Source: Lingula anatina
Taxonomy: Eukaryota; Brachiopoda; Lingulata; Lingulida; Lingulidae
Length of the DNA: 31,250 nt
NCBI RefSeq assembly: GCF_001039355.2
Contig: NW_019775169.1
Location: 94,773-126,022, forward strand
Direction of reading: 5' to 3'
In this document: in pieces, positions 29,101-31,250 of the stretch
Layout: each line of letters starts with the position of its first letter
Position numbering within the stretch: the stretch's first letter is position 1
Notes under the pieces: generated by a model
What the model saw: the letters and a program-made list of their open reading frames with translations, nothing else
Told to the model about the DNA's origin: nothing
Databases searched by the model: none
Translations under genes and position numbers: made by a program

Positions 29101-29886
29101 TAACATCTCAAAACTAAATATTTTTGAAGGTGCTTACTGGTTTGATAATTGAAATACAAGATCAACTAACTGTGAATCAACGAAAAAATTGAATTAATTT
29201 TTAATAAAGAAAATTGGGAATACAATCATATAAAATACACAAAAAAGATCAAAAGAAATGCTTTTTTTAAGTACAAGAATCGGCAAATCTCATGCTGCTG
29301 AATGTGGTTACTACAGCCCTGCAGTACAAACATCCATACCTGGTGTAAGCCCTCCTGCTCTCCAACAGTTTCAACAACATTAACCTGCTTCAGTGCAACT
29401 GCCAAGGCTCTAGTCACATCTCCTTTCTCTATATAATGATGGAAAAGTTGGAACAAGCAATGGGCTATCTCCAGCTGGGTTTTACAATCTTCCGGGCTGA
29501 AAAAAGAGTTTTATTTTCAATAGAAATCATACAATATGATATTTTTAGTTCACAAAATGGAAATGCAATGCAATATGGGAAATCTTACTTTTCTGGCAAA
29601 ATTAGTGTATCAAATGACTTAATCAATATGTCAGTATTGATATAATTGCCATTCTACCATAGGCATGTATTAAGAAGCACACATCATCCCCAGTTCCTCA
29701 ATATCCTTACTTTCCATATCCGATATAAGAAGTTGGATCATTGAGATGGAAATACTGCTCAATGCCTTCAAAGAAGATGCGTAGGCCTACAAAGACTTTG
29801 TTGTGAAATTGGAGTACACCTAGGTAATGTAAAGCTTGAGTAAAATGGTACACTGCCTCTTCTAAGTCTCCTGTAGCAAACGAAGC
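26039..29886 (-). CDS. ADCY10: Soluble adenylyl cyclase, C-terminal ten exons (5' partial)
   Basis: Soluble adenylyl cyclase (type 10) makes cAMP in response to bicarbonate and calcium. Ten exons (29711-29886, 29340-29496, 28988-29079, 28656-28777, 28226-28322, 27607-27722, 27267-27384, 26801-26999, 26390-26581, 26039-26188) join in frame to 472 residues and a TAG stop. The product is helical and TPR-like. It aligns along its length with the C-terminal region of animal sAC: YLVRPFKHCVDF matches the '(F)VYRTFEECLEF' block, FYLAVDLALWFARINHW matches '...AIWYARLQEW', and LQPRMLHMEAYL / GNILETEW match 'PRLYHLMAY' / 'GNILEKCW'. The two catalytic cyclase domains and the P-loop ATPase domain would lie beyond the right edge. 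Part of the gene is duplicated beyond 30077, probably by assembly error. Confidence 0.82.
26390..26581 (-). CDS. ADCY10: ADCY10 exon (second from last)
   Basis: The exon has 64 codons between TTTTTCTAG|TCATTA and CAGAAG|GTAGGA, phase 0. It encodes LQPRMLHMEAYLSALKGNLQ and AMGNILETEWAAW, a TPR-like helix pair conserved in sAC. Confidence 0.88.
26801..26999 (-). CDS. ADCY10: ADCY10 exon (third from last)
   Basis: The exon runs from acceptor TTTCCTGCAG|GTTTGC to donor CAAAAG|GTAAAT, phase 2 to phase 0. It encodes FARINHWKESDTWFEKALEC then a helix with CRLLCANKAGKRPF. Confidence 0.88.
27267..27384 (-). CDS. ADCY10: ADCY10 exon (fourth from last)
   Basis: The exon runs from acceptor TTCACTGTAG|GTTACC to donor CTCTG|GTACAT, phase 1 to phase 2. 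It encodes YLVRPFKHCVDFCVTAIKDP and FYLAVDLALW. Confidence 0.88.
27607..27722 (-). CDS. ADCY10: ADCY10 exon (fifth from last)
   Basis: The exon runs from acceptor TTGTTTTTCAG|TATTTC to donor GATGCAG|GTAAGA, phase 2 to phase 1. It encodes ECETVLEQLESVAIMSNNPL and AGCLDVGLDAG. Confidence 0.88.
28226..28322 (-). CDS. ADCY10: ADCY10 exon (sixth from last)
   Basis: The exon runs from acceptor GAATCCTTTAG|GGGGAT to donor TTAGATCG|GTAAAG, phase 1 to phase 2. It encodes AKVIAEMLRSQDMEVEIWPS and ALLYLDR. At 32 codons it is below usual ORF cut-offs. Confidence 0.83.
28656..28777 (-). CDS. ADCY10: ADCY10 exon (seventh from last), copy 1
   Basis: The exon runs from acceptor TTGCTTATTTAG|ATGTGC to donor GAGAGCG|GTATGT, phase 2 to phase 1. 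It encodes CANILCSDFTPDNLVVVANV and GDIQGAVESG. Confidence 0.88.
28988..29079 (-). CDS. ADCY10: ADCY10 exon (eighth from last), copy 1
   Basis: The exon runs from acceptor TGCATTTTCAG|CTGGTT to donor CTGAAAAG|GTAAGT, phase 0 to phase 2. It encodes LVVAYTCMMDCCRLKKWRGL and KKYEAMALK, and is too short for an ORF scan. It matches the sAC 'KAYLDYS...W.KYE.MAME' block. Confidence 0.87.
29340..29496 (-). CDS. ADCY10: ADCY10 exon (ninth from last), copy 1
   Basis: The exon runs from acceptor CTTTTTTCAG|CCCGGA to donor CACCAG|GTATGG, phase 2 to phase 0. It encodes PEDCKTQLEIAHCLFQLFHH and ALKQVNVVETVGEQEGLHQ. Confidence 0.88.
29711..29886 (-). CDS. ADCY10: ADCY10 exon (tenth from last)
   Basis: The exon runs from acceptor TTTACCCATAG|GCTTCG to donor TATGGAAA|GTAAGG, phase 0 to phase 2. 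It encodes ASFATGDLEEAVYHFTQALH and GLRIFFEGIEQYFHL, a TPR-like unit. It is the only ADCY10 exon upstream of the duplicated block before the gap, and it is not repeated inside the window. Confidence 0.86.
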
Positions 29887-30039
29887 CTATGGGTAAAATA
29901 AATAAGAACAAATATGGTATATATATGCCTTATAAATACAGTTCTTCAATATAGAAAATCTACAGAATCTTGAATCAAGTATTTGATAATGAAAGAAGGA
30001 AAGAAAAAAGGACGGAACAAATGAGCAGACATAAAAACA

Positions 30040-30040
<1 letters not shown>

Positions 30041-30074
<34 letters not shown>

Positions 30075-30076
30075 AT
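30041..30076. repeat. (AAAT)n microsatellite abutting a gap
   Basis: About nine AAAT units run directly into the n at 30077, so the contig probably ended in this repeat. Confidence 0.93.
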
Positions 30077-30077
30077 N
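30077..30077. other. Single n, assembly junction
   Basis: The base after the n is the first base of the 1173-base duplicate. The gap is therefore a contig join between two overlapping or allelic contigs. Confidence 0.9.
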
Positions 30078-30273
30078 ATGTACCTAGTTTGAATTGATCT
30101 TGTGGTAGTCTTTTTCTTTTTTAATAGTAATTTCAGAAAAAAAAAAATGCCCATCTGACACTTATTTCATGCACAAATTGTGAAAAACATGACCAACTGT
30201 ACATCTATGTATTAAGTGATCATTTAGGTTTGCAACTTTGCCTTTCTTTAGATGAGAGATGAGTGGGACATAC

Positions 30274-30395
30274 CGCTCTCTACAGCTCCTTGAATGTCCC
30301 CATTTGCCAACCTAGATTCCAAGCATGTGCAGAAAACATTTGCTACTACAACCAAGTTGTCTGGGGTAAAGTCTGAACACAGGATATTCGCACAT
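30274..30395 (-). CDS. ADCY10: Duplicate of ADCY10 exon 28656-28777
   Basis: This has the same sequence, splice sites and phases as copy 1. In the minus-strand order it precedes the exon at 29711-29886. The 28656-28777 exon belongs after that one, so a single transcript using both would be scrambled. Confidence 0.8.
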
Positions 30396-30605
30396 CTAAA
30401 TAAGCAAAAGAAGGAATAACAGAAAACACAGATATTTCTTTTATATAGCATACTTAATAATATCAGTTTTTAAAAAAATTTGGTAGAATGGTACTAAAGT
30501 CAGTATTTAATTATTATTTACAAAAAACTGGAAGTCAAACAATTTACTCTTTTATTTATCTAAAATAGGGGTACTTGGCCTCGAAAGTCTGATCATTATA
30601 CTTAC

Positions 30606-30697
30606 CTTTTCAGTGCCATAGCCTCATATTTTTTGGCAAGACCTCTCCATTTCTTCAATCTGCAGCAGTCCATCATACAGGTGTATGCTACAACCAG
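30606..30697 (-). CDS. ADCY10: Duplicate of ADCY10 exon 28988-29079
   Basis: It encodes the same LVVAYTCMMDCC... peptide with intact CAG acceptor and GTAAGT donor. Confidence 0.8.
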
Positions 30698-30957
30698 CTG
30701 AAAATGCAACAAATATTTTAACATCTCAAAACTAAATATTTTTGAAGGTGCTTACTGGTTTGATAATTGAAATACAAGATCAACTAACTGTGAATCAACG
30801 AAAAAATTGAATTAATTTTTAATAAAGAAAATTGGGAATACAATCATATAAAATACACAAAAAAGATCAAAAGAAATGCTTTTTTTAAGTACAAGAATTG
30901 GCAAATCTCATGCTGCTGAATGTGGTTACTACAACCCTGCAGTACAAACATCCATAC

Positions 30958-31114
30958 CTGGTGTAAGCCCTCCTGCTCTCCAACAGTTTCAACAACATTA
31001 ACCTGCTTCAGTGCAACTGCCAAGGCTCTAGTCACATCTCCTTTCTCTATATAATGATGGAAAAGTTGGAACAAGCAATGGGCTATCTCCAGCTGGGTTT
31101 TACAATCTTCCGGG
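30958..31114 (-). CDS. ADCY10: Duplicate of ADCY10 exon 29340-29496
   Basis: It encodes the same PEDCKTQLEIAHCLFQLFHH... peptide. The two base differences seen between the copies lie in the adjoining intron, just past the GTATGG donor, so the coding sequence appears unchanged. Confidence 0.8.
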
Positions 31115-31250
31115 CTGAAAAAAGAGTTTTATTTTCAATAGAAATCATACAATATGATATTTTTAGTTCACAAAATGGAAATGCAATGCAATATGGGAAA
31201 TCTTACTTTTCTGGCAAAATTAGTGTATCAAATGACTTAATCAATATGTC

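Larger units (their letters stand above)
28460..29632. repeat. Copy 1 of a 1173-base near-identical duplication
   Basis: The block is repeated at 30078-31250 with a constant offset of 1618 bases and no net indel. It carries ADCY10 exons at 28656-28777, 28988-29079 and 29340-29496. Confidence 0.97.
30078..31250. repeat. Copy 2 of the 1173-base duplication, running off the window
   Basis: It matches 28460-29632. Two differences are seen: C/T in ...AAGAAT(C/T)GGCAAA and G/A in CTACA(G/A)CCCTGC. Exon and intron sequence are equally conserved, which is expected of alleles or a very recent copy rather than of selected paralogues. Confidence 0.97.

Noticed and set aside
28460-31250. A genuine tandem exon duplication in ADCY10
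   Set aside because: The second copy starts exactly at an n next to a microsatellite, introns are as conserved as exons, and the resulting exon order is scrambled. An assembly artefact is simpler, though not proven.

Overview
This is a eukaryotic (animal) genomic window. Its genes are split by GT-AG introns, intergenic DNA is AT-rich, and microsatellites and small inverted-repeat transposons are frequent. The gene content fits an invertebrate with a soluble adenylyl cyclase and a TRIM-NHL type gene. A marine lophotrochozoan such as a mollusc is my guess, but nothing in the window proves it. Three single n characters (2387, 18400, 30077) probably mark assembly gaps.

Layout. (1) 2-787 (+): last exon of an NHL beta-propeller protein, probably TRIM-NHL type, with a poly(A) signal 100 bases past its stop. 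(2) 790-5145: no recognised exon; it holds three inverted-repeat elements. (3) 5146-13338 (-): glutaminyl-peptide cyclotransferase (QPCT). Four phase-0 exons give a signal peptide and about two thirds of the enzyme; the C-terminal exons with the third zinc ligand are not found. Two more transposon copies sit in its 5.7 kb first intron. (4) 13.4-16.9 kb: region between two divergent genes, with ETS-like ACTTCCGG sites at both ends, two fold-back element copies, and long simple repeats. (5) 18623-24500 (+): a complete coding sequence for polypeptide N-acetylgalactosaminyltransferase 7 (GALNT7), 12 coding exons and 644 aa, with every junction phase checked by translation. (6) 26039-31250 (-): C-terminal exons of soluble adenylyl cyclase (ADCY10). 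This gene converges on GALNT7 with about 1.5 kb between the stop codons.

The most important anomaly is at the right end. The 1173 bases after the n at 30077 repeat 28460-29632 with no net length change and two base differences seen. Three ADCY10 exons therefore appear twice, in an order that cannot encode one normal protein. This looks like a false (haplotype) duplication joined across a gap, not biology.

The genes do not form a single pathway. QPCT and GALNT7 both act in the secretory route (N-terminal pyroglutamate formation and mucin-type O-glycosylation), and ADCY10 is a bicarbonate-responsive cAMP source. Their adjacency is described, not interpreted. I found no convincing new biological system. 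The least familiar items are an 835-base element with near-perfect 58-base terminal inverted repeats built from a repeated 16-base motif, and two other families of small inverted-repeat elements.
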